Shown here in pieces: positions 26,312 through 35,864 of a stretch of 64,000 bases of DNA. The notes below the pieces were generated by a model that worked only from the letters and a program-made list of their open reading frames with translations, had not been told where the DNA came from and did not search any database. Origin of the DNA: Talaromyces rugulosus (lineage: Eukaryota > Ascomycota > Eurotiomycetes > Eurotiales > Trichocomaceae); contig NC_049562.1 in NCBI RefSeq assembly GCF_013368755.1, positions 3,348,001 through 3,412,000 on the forward strand, read 5' to 3'. Made by a program: the position numbers and the translations under genes. How positions within the stretch are numbered: the stretch's first letter is position 1; each line of letters begins with the position of its first letter.

Positions 26312-28935
26312 TCACCACTCAGGCTCACTATCACTACCAATATATGCCTTTTTCCGTAGCTTCCAAATCCCTTCTGTCTGCTGAAATTTCTCCTGGGACT
26401 GTCGCGGCCCCGTATCCTCAAGAACACTCATCCAAGGCGCTCGGCTGGCGCGCTTGACACGGCCACGCAGTCGTTGTAGCAGCTCAGCTTGATCCGCTTC
26501 TAAGCCTGCTTTCTTCTCTTCGCCGCGCTGCTGCTTTTTGGCAAGGGAAAGAGACGAAGTAAAATCCTGTTCGGCGTTGCGAGCCGCGTGGAATTCTTCG
26601 CTGATTGCCCAGTCGGGACTGTCGAGCATACCGCGCACTAATACAAGGTGGTGGCCTAGGTCGAGCGCTTCGCGGATTCGGGTGCTTGGGATTGGCGTGA
26701 CCAGTTCGATGTGATGTGTGCGAGTATTGATGCCCCGGACGACGGCGAGACCAAGGGACCGCGATGCCTTGGGGTTGAGAGGAGTGCAGCTGCCTGCGCC
26801 GCAAAAGAGGTATGGAAGAGAGGTGGATTGAGAGCGGACAACATGGGTGTCCAATGTTTCTTTTAGTCGCTTACTCTCGAGAGAGTCCTTTGCATCTGGC
26901 ATATCAACTGAGTCGTCTTCCTCCATTGCTTTCCCCTCTTTTTCTACATGTTCCAAAGTGTCAATAGCACTCGCGTCTTCAATCGCCACAACAGAAACGA
27001 CAGATCCGTCTATTATGTCCTTCAAAACTGCAGGGTCGTGCCGATTACCAAGCACCATGATCCCACGTATTCCCTGCTTTTCACCAGCATAAGAAACACA
27101 GACAGGCTTGTGGTACGCCAGGGGAGCACTCGACCAAAAGGGATTTTGTAGCCCATTTGGTTGCGCGGCATGAAAGTATGACTGCATCTGCATTGAGCGG
27201 AACTGGGCGCTCGATCGTGAGACAAAATCAACGGGTTGGGAAGGTAACGTGGTCAAGGTAACATTGGCCTCTGACGAAGCATAGCGTAAAGGCTCGACTA
27301 CCTCGTCGGGGCCCTTTTCACTCATATAAATGACGTCTGAAAGCCCCATGGAACGGATCAACCAGGTCACAACTTCAAGACCCAAGCCAAAAATCCAACC
27401 TGGGAAATTTATAATCAGGGGGCATCGTGGGAACGTTGCCAGTAGCACTCGGTACTGGTCGAGGAGATTCATGGTGGCTAGAGCGTAGTGATCAGAGTCT
27501 TCTTTTGGAGATGTGGCCCCGATATGATGGCATCGAATCATTGTGCCATGTCGAGAATTCTCTAATGAAGAATGCGAAAATGGTGGGCCAAAGAATGGTT
27601 CTCGCAGGTGGGCGAGATATATATTCCCCATCGGGGCGAATTCTGGTTGCCCGGGGTCGAGGTCTAGGTAAGCAACCCCATCCGGATAGCCAGGGCCTTT
27701 GTCGGTCTGGGGTGCAGGGCTGAGAAGGTGGTTTAATAAATATCGTCCAAAGGTCGATTTCCCAGCTCCCTTTGGGCCACAAATCAGGGCTTTCAACCCG
27801 TGGCCACGCTGAGAAAGAGATTTTATAGTCGAACTCCACTTTTTATCCAGGTGAAGGGGTCGAAGAGGTCGTTTCAGGGGGTCGTCAGATGATGTATAAA
27901 GCTGTCTTGTTAGAAAAGGTTTGGGAAACGTAGGCGACGAAAAAAGAAAGAAGAAAAAAACTCACAATAGAAAATGACCTCTTGCACGATCCCTTGAAAG
28001 TTGACCTATCCCCGGGTGTTTCACCAGTATTCCAGATGCGATTGTATAAAGGCGAGATCTCCTTGAGGCGATCCAAGTTACTTGCGCACGATTGCAGCTC
28101 AATTTCCGCATATCCTTCGACGCTGCTGACGCATTTTATCACGGGGAGCGAATGTGTCGAAGGGGCATATACTCGGTAGATGTTAGGGGAGGGATGTAGT
28201 TTTGCGCCCATGATGCTGACCACGCCTCTCTTGACCCATATGTCGTAGATGCCTATAAGGACGAGAGTCTAAATTTATCAGTCTAGTTCGTACAAGATTC
28301 ATGGTGTTCGTACCGTCTTTTCCTTGATGCGCACGCACAGCATGTCCTCGTCGCTATACACGACATCCTTTTTGGAGAGCCGATGTCTCGACAGTGTAAA
28401 GTTTTCTATATCGGCGGGCAGTTGCGACGGCGTCTCAAACCTACAAGGCGTTAGTGACGCTGAGCTCAACATGCGGTCTCGTTCACGTACTCCTCCCCGT
28501 CTTGACCGGCATCATCAATGCCAACACCTTCCTCTATAATTTCATCTTCGTCAAGCGCTTCACTGGTAGTATCGACGTTGCTCGAATTGGCGGTCCGGTC
28601 TTGGACGCCGGCTTTCAGCGTTGTGGTTTCTGCCTGGGATTGTGTCGATGAATTTGCCTGTAATACCTCTTGCGTATTCGATGACCGTGTTTTCTTGGCC
28701 GGCGGTTCCTTGTCTATACCCGTCGACGTAGACGCATTTTGTTGTTGTTGTTGTTGTTGTTGTTGTTGCTGCTGCTGCTGTCGAGCTCGCCGTGCGGCAA
28801 CAGCACTGACCGCCGAGCGAGGAGCTACTCGAGTGCTTGTTAGCAGTCCAACCACGCAACTAAATTGCAAACAACAAAAACAACAAGGGCAGATACCGTA
28901 CCAGTAGCCTGCTGCTTCTCGACCTTTCTCTTCAT
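26312..28935 (-). CDS. grc3: Polynucleotide 5'-hydroxyl kinase Grc3
   Basis: Five exons: 28935..28902, 28824..28491, 28440..28314, 28268..27966 and 27901..26312, coding 795 residues. The Clp1/Grc3 kinase module starts near residue 267. It has a Walker A loop CGPKGAGKST (near 307-316), then GVAYLDLDPGQPEFAP (Walker B-like) and the family's LVRGMLDSPDWAI near the C-terminus. Grc3 phosphorylates the 5'-OH end made by Las1 cleavage in ITS2 and has been linked to Pol I termination; it acts in the nucleolus. The N-terminus is KR-rich, then polyglutamine from a CAA/CAG run. Exon 2 must end GA before a GTACGT donor; the neighbouring GTGAAC donor would create an in-frame stop. The third intron is only 45 bp. 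Confidence 0.93.
28739..28781 (-). repeat. CAG/CAA run encoding polyglutamine in Grc3
   Basis: Fourteen Gln codons in a row on the minus strand, CAG copies first and then CAA, in the poorly conserved N-terminal region of Grc3. Confidence 0.85.
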
Positions 28936-29889
28936 TGCTTTAATTCCAGAATTCAAGGAAGCGCGGGAAACTTTTTTTTAATCGCGATTGCTTCAGTTAT
29001 CGCCGCTGGTCCGTGCGGGTGCTTATCTCAGCAGCCTTACTCAGAATAATTATGGGTTTGTTTTTGTTAATATTGCTCGATGGCTAAAGCTTATTTGTCT
29101 CGTGCCTTTGAAGATTCTTGACAGTGATTCTGCTATGCTGGTGACTACTTTTAATTGGTACTAGGACTGCCATGTTATAGTATATTACATGTCTACATGC
29201 AGCATGGCACAGATTATATGTTGGACCGCAACAGTTGAATGCCTTTACATGTAATACTGGAATACAAGATACACATATCAGCTGGTATCAATTGATCGCT
29301 TATGTATGTACCATATACATAAAAGAGACGTGCAGCTGCCTCTGCTGATTATCTTTTATTTTATATACAATTTTATTTTGCTTGCCTCGGCCCCAAGTCG
29401 TCCCGAATATCCGTCCATTCTGACACCTTCGAGAGCGATTCTAGTCGTTTTACAGAAAGATTATATAGATCTATTTAGAAGATAGCAAGATTAATTCTAG
29501 ATATAAATAACTATAAATTTAGTTCATTTTTAGATTACTAGAAATTCCAGTTTAGTATTCTAATCTAGTACTTTGATTCACATAGTCATTCTCGTGTAAT
29601 ACAGTAATATATCAAAAAAAAATAGATTAATCTTCAGTTTCTCCGCTAAAACTATATCTACTTGCATTAATTTTGAGGGGAACCTCCGTACAATTTTTAG
29701 CTACCCACAGGACAAGGCAGGATGTGGCTGAGTGCAAAAAGCAACTCTGCATGCATGCATGCACCGCCCCCAATTGGGCTGCAGCAGCTGCGAGGCTGAA
29801 ACTTGAGAGTCTCCCCAACTTTTCAACTCCTTGCGAGCGCTGTTCGCAGGCGGCCATCTCGTCGGCATACATCTTCCCAGGGCCACAAG
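28936..29889. other. grc3 promoter and AT-rich left flank of the NLR gene
   Basis: A 954-bp gap. The part next to grc3 (28936-29050) is mixed in composition; 29440-29640 is strongly AT-rich with many TA steps. An ATGC run lies at about 29748-29763, shortly before the NLR start. An 11-mer TGGTCCGTGCG at 29007-29017 recurs at 34640-34650 on the other side of the NLR gene. No transposase, terminal repeat or RNA gene recognised. Confidence 0.4.
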
Positions 29890-32800
29890 ATGCCTATACC
29901 GAACCCTTCGTCGCGTGAAGACTTCAAGATAGGTATTATTTGTGCACTAAAACTTGAGGCTAGGGCCGTATTGCCGCTCTTTGACGCTACATACGATGAA
30001 AACCTCGATGAATACCGAAAGTTAGATGAAGACGAGAACGCGTACGTGCTTGGCAGCATTGGAAAATATCATGTGGCACTTGTGGTATTGCCTGGAGAGG
30101 GTAAAGCCCATGCCTCCTTTGCGGCGAGCACTGCAAAGAGAAGCTATCCATGTCTAGAACTGGCTTTGGTAGTGGGCATATGTGGTGGTGTACCATATGT
30201 GACAGACCCAATGTCTCCTCGACGAGACATTTTTCTGGGAGATGTGATTGTCAGCAATGGCGTAGTCCAACATGATCTGGGGCGCCGTCATGATAGCGAA
30301 TTTGTTCGTAAAAGCACCGTGCACGCCAATCTGGGAAGGCCCAGTCGGAGAATACTTGCCTTTGTGAACAAGTTAGATCTTGTCTATGAGCAGTTGACAG
30401 AGCGACTTGCCTCCTATCTGGTGAAGGTTCAGGGAAAGTTCCCAAGCGTATACCCAGGCGTCGAGAAGGATCAACTTTTTAGCCCTGACTACCCACACAA
30501 CCCAGTCAATTGCAAATGCGATGAAAGTACTTGCCAAGATAATACCATTGTCGCTCGCCGTCGAGGACTAAGTCGACATTGTCAGACAACATCTGTGCAC
30601 TTTGGCCTTGTCGCATCCGGGGATACCATCATGAAGTCTGCCAAACACCGTGACCAAATTTCAAAAAATGAAGATATCATTGCGTTCGAAATGGAGAGTG
30701 CAGGTGTCTGGGATAACCTGCCGTGCATTGTAGTAAAGGGTGTGAGTGACTATTCGGATAGTCACAAAAACAAGGATTGGCAGTTCTTTGCGGCGGCAAG
30801 TGCAGCAGCATGTGCGCGCGCTATTCTGGATGAGATTCCGGTTTCTTTGCCAAAACCTCCAGCTGAACCTTCCAACAGTATGTAGACGGACTGACATCCC
30901 GTTTGAATCGAGAATCCTACTTACTTACCAGATCGATAATAGATCATAATCGAGCAGTGACGTTATCATCCAGAAAGAGAGCAGCTGCAGACATAAGCGA
31001 AGCGGGTTTTGGCGAAATAGAAATGGACGACGATTTTTATCTAGATTCATTGACGTTTCCACAAGCTCAATTTCGCCTTGAAGAAATCAGTACAGCCCAT
31101 AAGAAGACTTGTCAGTGGATAGTCGGACAGCCGCAGTACCTGAATTGGATGAGTGAAGAGCCTTTAGCAAGCCACGGAGGCTTTTTCTGGATCAAAGGAA
31201 AGCCCGGTGCAGGAAAGTCGACTATGATGAAGTACTTACTACTAAGGGCAAAGGAGACGCTCCATGGTACCGTGATTCTATCCTTCTTCTTTCACGCCCA
31301 GGGCATCATCTTGGAAAGATCAGTGATGGGGATGTACCGATCGCTATTACACCAGCTTTTGTGCTCAAAGGAAATCTCATCAGATGCTAGAAAGCCATTT
31401 TTTAACTTGGCAAAGGGTCTTAAGCTTCAGGATGGCGGCATTTCCTGGACGAAAAGAGATGTGAGGAATCTACTGTCTCTGACAATCAAGTCTTTACAAG
31501 GACATCATATACTGATTCTGATTGACGCCGTCGATGAATGCAACCAGGACGAAGTCAAAGACATGATTGCATTCTTCCGAGAGCTGGTGAAATCTGCAGT
31601 TTCATGTCGAGTGAATTTGAGGATCTGCTTAGCAAGTCGACATTATCCTAGCATCAAACAAAGGAATTGAGTTTATCATTGAAAATCAGCAAGAGCACCA
31701 AGCAGATTTGGAAAGATACGTCAGAACAGAGCTTAAGGGCGGTCAATCTGAGCCTGTTCAAAAGATCAGGGACAAGATTTGCGAAAGAGCATCGGGCGTG
31801 TTCCTGTGGGTCGTGCTTGTTGTTCGCTCATTAAATGAGGCTTTTGATAGAGGCAAAATCAGCGGCTTGCAGAAAAGGCTGGATGAAATACCGGATGGAC
31901 TTGATGATCTTTTCACTGACATTCTGACACGCGATCAAAAAGACAAGGATGCTCTCATTTTCAGTCTTCAGCTCATCCTATTTTGTCGTCGAAGCCTTGG
32001 AAGAGAAGAGATTTATTTTGCAGTCTTATTTGCGACAACAGGGACAATTGAAGCGGATATTGATTGGGCTCTGCATTCAACCACAGCCATGGACAGACTG
32101 ATACTTCATGTTACCAAAGGTCTTGCTGAAAGTTCTAAAGTAGGGAGTACGAAAGCCAAGCCTTATCGAGTGCGTTTCATCCATGAGTCTGTCCGAGATT
32201 TCTTACTTCAGAGGAATGGCTTTAGTAGAATTCAGTCTGAGAAAACTGACCCGGCGAACTTTATTGGAGAGTCTCATAACCGTCTGAAACAGGTTTGTTT
32301 TAGTTATATCTCTCTATTCCGTGACGGCCCATTGGGTCAGAAAATCGCAAAAATGGGAGATTTGCCTGGACGCTTAAGAACAGACGAAACTATACAATCT
32401 TTTCCTTTCCTTGACTACGCTATCCGGAATGTCCTTGGGCACAGCAACTTGGCCCAGGCAGGTGGCGTCTCCCAAGAAGAATTTCTACAAGCATACTCTA
32501 GAGGGCTTTCTGATTTCAAATGCATCCATAATGCTATTGAGAAGTTCGCAACACGTCACCACAAAGGTGACTGGTCACTTCTTTATATCCTGGTCAGCAG
32601 CGACCTCCATGATCTTATACCCTTGGAAATGCTCGCTGGATCGCATTCTTGGGATTTGTGTGGCCAATATCTTTGCCCTATGGGCGCTGCGTTTCGCAAA
32701 GGGAGTATGGCTTCTGTTCGAGTTCTTCTGGGGATGCAGATTGATAGGGCAACCTGCAATCTTAATCCCCAAATCGAACCAGAGCTAATCGCTCGCATGA

Positions 32801-34215
32801 ACCAATTCTTTACTGAACTTGGTCAGCAGACAAGAAAGTCTCGATCAACAGTCAACAATACGCAGCTTGTGCTGAATTTTGCTTTTGATGGTGGCCGTGT
32901 GGACATATTGAGACTTTACACAAATGTCATTAATTTCAACCATTTTCTCAATAATAGAAGAGGAACTCCGCTATGTTGGTCAATCTATACTTCCAAGCCT
33001 GATTTGGTGGAGTTTCTTGTGACTGAAGCAAAGGTCAATGTGGAAGCCGGAATGCGAAGAGCTGACAGTAAAAGCCGACCACTGCTCAGGGCAGCTTTCA
33101 GGACGTTCGATGACAATTTCATCTATCGCAGGGCGGAGCCATACTGGAAAGTGGTCGACAGACGCATTTTGGATATCTTGCTGCGGCAAGAGTCACTGGA
33201 TCCGAAGTGTCAAGATGAAGACGGCCAAAATGCTGTTCATTGGGCAACCCTGGCAAGGGATAAATTTTCGGTGAATCGTCTAATCAGCCACGGATTCGAC
33301 TACGAACATTGTGACTCGAGTGGACGGGACCCGCTGTCCTATGCTACTAAGAATGGTCATGCTGATATTGTGAAGACTCTGCTTGAGATGGAGAAAATTG
33401 AAGTTAACAGACGTGATCGATCAGGAAGAACCCCGGCCTCGTGGGCTGTGACTGGTAGTTGGAACGAAGAAAGAAAAGCCACGATAGAAGCATTATTTAA
33501 CACCGAAAGAGTCGACTTCAACGCCAAAGATGAAGACCTAAAGTCCCCCTTGGCTTGTATGCTTTCAATGCGTGGTGATCCTGCTGCCACTGAATTTCTG
33601 CTCAGCCTGGATACAGTAGATGTCAACAGCAGAGACCTATATGGGCGAACCCCCCTGATATTGGGAGTTATGAGGAAGTGTGTTGACCAAGTCCAGTCTC
33701 TTCTACGAAATGATCGTGTGGATATTGATGCTCAAGATGTCGACGGACGAACTGCTCTATCTTGGGCCATTGGTCCGCTGAATTTTCCCTGCAGTATGAA
33801 AAGTAGCATTAGCGCATCCGCCAGGGATTTTCAGGATGGTGATGATATTATTAAAACCTTGCTGCGGTCGCGAACACCTAACACTGAACTGACAGACAAA
33901 TGGGGCCATACGCCAGCATGGTGGGCCCAAGCTTATGATATCGTTCTTGCTGAGCTACGAAAAAAAATTGTAGTGCCGCCGAGGACGAAATCTTCCCTCG
34001 AATTGCTCCTAGAATATTGTGCTTCTAGACGTGCTGCTTTAATCCCTTCTGACTTAAAAACTATCAAATCCGAAATGCAACGGTTTCTGGACGGAGAATA
34101 TATCATGAAGAGTCCATGTGTGTGGAATTTCAGTCTCTGCGATGTGAAATTTGGGGCAGATTGGATGCTCGAAGGAACAGCGATTAGAACAGGTATTATC
34201 CCGAAGATATATTGA
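29890..34215 (+). CDS. NLR-like (STAND) protein: PNP/UDP domain + NACHT + ankyrin repeats, frameshifted
   Basis: Exon 1 is 29890..30877; exon 2 starts at 30943 after a 65-bp intron (GTATGT...TAG). Residues 13-320 form a PNP_UDP nucleoside phosphorylase-like domain: FKIGIICALKLEARAVLPLF, VVGICGGVPY, GLVASGDTIM, then the ribose-site AFEMESAGVWDNLPC and Asp-bearing KGVSDYSD. Next comes a NACHT NTPase with P-loop WIKGKPGAGKST (31188-31223), Walker B ILILIDAVDEC (about 31507-31540) and sensor CLASRHYP, a winged-helix-like part, and at least five ankyrin-type repeats (32960-33780). The frame breaks: it reaches TGA at 31668-31670, while the homologous sequence (GIEFIIENQ onward) continues one frame over to 34215, consistent with one extra A within 31656-31658. 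Fungal proteins of this layout are linked to non-self recognition and regulated cell death; the trigger is unknown. Either a decayed allele or a sequence error. Confidence 0.85.
29926..30850 (+). other. PNP/UDP phosphorylase-like effector domain of the NLR
   Basis: Domain-level entry. The segment has the nucleoside phosphorylase/nucleosidase fold signature from the first strand (IGIICAL) through the Gly-rich loop (GICGGVPY), the EMESAG ribose-binding motif and the SDYSD catalytic Asp region. These residues look intact, so catalysis is possible; substrate is not predictable by eye. It lies wholly in exon 1, upstream of the frameshift. Confidence 0.85.
31656..31658 (+). other. one-base frameshift site in the NLR gene
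   Basis: Reading on from CLASRHYPSI, the frame runs KQRN then TGA at 31668-31670. Skipping one A of the AAA at 31656-31658 gives NKGIEFIIENQ, which matches the continuation usual in fungal NACHT proteins, and the frame then stays open to 34215. No GT...AG intron of workable size spans the point. Confidence 0.8.
32960..33960 (+). repeat. ankyrin-type repeat region of the NLR
   Basis: Repeating helix-loop-helix units with recognisable cores, for example GTPLCWSIYTSKPDLVEFLV, DGQNAVHWATLARDKFSVN, GRDPLSYATKNGHADIVKTL, GRTPLILGVMRKCVDQVQSL and GRTALSWAIG. Ankyrin repeats would serve as the sensor or ligand-binding part. Copies have diverged in sequence; they are not recent identical duplications. 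Confidence 0.8.
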
Positions 34216-34847
34216 TCATCTCAAATGTGATAGCATTACGATGATAACGAGACATTTAGAGGGACAGACTACATTCTCATGGCCTAAATACTTTGTGCAT
34301 CGCCTAGAACAATTTGGCGTTATATTACGCGGAATTTTACTCTAATTTCTAAAAAATGTGCATAGGAATTAACTAGATTAGGGTCTAGGTCCTTATATAT
34401 TTCGATTTTATGTAGGTTAATTAGTGCATGTAGTTAGTAGTCTAAATTTCAAGTTGATATATCCACCATATATATAGATATATATGTAACGAATAAATGG
34501 TTTACTAACCTGAAAAACAAATACAATGATAGGAAACCTAATATGAAGTTTACTCTACTAGAAAAAAATTGTTTGAATATTCTCAATTGGCGATATACGA
34601 TATAACGTGAAATTTAATGCTGCCCTGCGAGATCTCCGGTGGTCCGTGCGTGCGGAACAAAAAAAGTTGCCCGCACCCAATTCAACTGTTCAATGTTTCT
34701 GCAGTCTGTCATCGCAGCGCTCCATCGCAAGTCGAGCCTTATTTTCTATCTCTGTTACATGGGGTAATTGTCCCAGAATAGCCGAAAACCTTTGCGATTA
34801 CGAAACTCCTAGTACAAACACTGAAAACTACCGATCTCGCTCACAAA
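34216..34847. other. right flank of the NLR gene and rpa34 promoter
   Basis: 34216-34620 is AT-rich with many TA steps and stops in all frames, resembling the left flank. From about 34630 composition returns to normal; 34630-34847 should hold the rpa34 promoter and leader. No transposon signature seen. Confidence 0.4.
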
Positions 34848-35864
34848 ATGGGGAAAAAGCTGAGCGAAGAAGTCGCTGTCGACAGCGACGACTCCATGGA
34901 GGACGTCTCCGACACAAAACCTAATGCTGCTGCAGAAGATTCTTCATCAGAAAGCAACTCGCGTCAGGCAGACACGGCGAGTTCAGACTCGGAGAGCAGC
35001 GAGTCTGAAGCTGAAGCAGAGACGAATGTCAAGTATGCATTGATTCACCTTTTTCAAATTACAACGAAAAAAAACTAACCTTTTTTCTTCTTTTCCAGGT
35101 CAAGTCAAAATAAAACTACGAAACGACCTGCAGCATTCAGACCCCCGCCCGGATTCATAACTGCGAAGTCAAAATCCCGATCAAAATCATCATCATCATC
35201 ATCATCATCATCCGCGCTGTCCAACCTCGACGGAAAACAAATCTTCCACATTGCCGCCCCATCCTTTTTGCCGCTGTCCCAGATTCGCGAAGTTGCCCTC
35301 GACAAGGCCCTACTCGGCGAGCCCGTTCTCAACCACAAGGGCGTCGACTATGGCCTTCCGGCAGATGGACCACAGACAACAGCAGATTTGCAGACGCTAT
35401 TGATATACGACGAAAACAAAGGTAGCTACGTCAAGAAGGAGGTGCAGAATATACAAAGCTACACTGTGCAAGAGCTGGTGCGCCTGCCAAACTACAATGC
35501 GGTTCAGCCACTCACCGAAAAACCGGCACGGCCGCAGCCAAAGCATCTCAAGATGCGTTTCCACCCGGTGGGCAGTGGGGGTTTAGGAGCTGAGACAATC
35601 GGGTCCAGCTCCGAGTCGGAAGCAGATAATGAGAATGAATCTACGTTTCGAGTGCCCCGGCAGGAGCAAAAAAGAAAAACAGACAATCAGGACCAGGGCG
35701 AGAAAAAGAAGAAGAAAAAGGACAAGCACGCATCTTCACAAGAGGTTGTCATTAGAGGTCGACAGGATGGCGAGAGCGAGAAAAAGGCATCCAAGCAGCG
35801 AGATGAGACAAGCCAAGAACGGAGGGCTCGAAAGGAGAAAAAGAAGCGCAGGGCTGAGAAGTGA
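34848..35864 (+). CDS. rpa34: DNA-directed RNA polymerase I subunit RPA34 (A34.5)
   Basis: Two exons: 34848..35032 and 35099..35864, coding 316 residues. After an acidic Ser/Asp/Glu-rich start, the conserved core reads AAFRPPPGFITAKS, then LDGKQIFHIAAPSFLPLSQI and REVALDKALLGEPVLNHKGV, as in fungal RPA34 proteins. The C-terminal half is Lys-rich with long basic runs (near 35695-35720), typical of this subunit and likely nucleolar. RPA34 pairs with RPA49 as the Pol I-specific heterodimer, related to TFIIF, that stimulates elongation and RNA cleavage on rDNA. A polyserine stretch comes from a TCA repeat at about 35185-35211. Divergent from grc3 across the inserted NLR gene. Confidence 0.9.

Noticed and set aside
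31600..31720. An intron explaining the NLR frame break
   Set aside because: The only GT...AG pairs would be too short for a spliceosomal intron or would remove conserved NACHT residues; a single extra A explains the data better.
29440..34620. A recognisable transposon carrying the NLR gene
   Set aside because: No transposase frame, terminal inverted repeats or clear target-site duplication; only AT-rich flanks and a single 11-mer shared by both sides.
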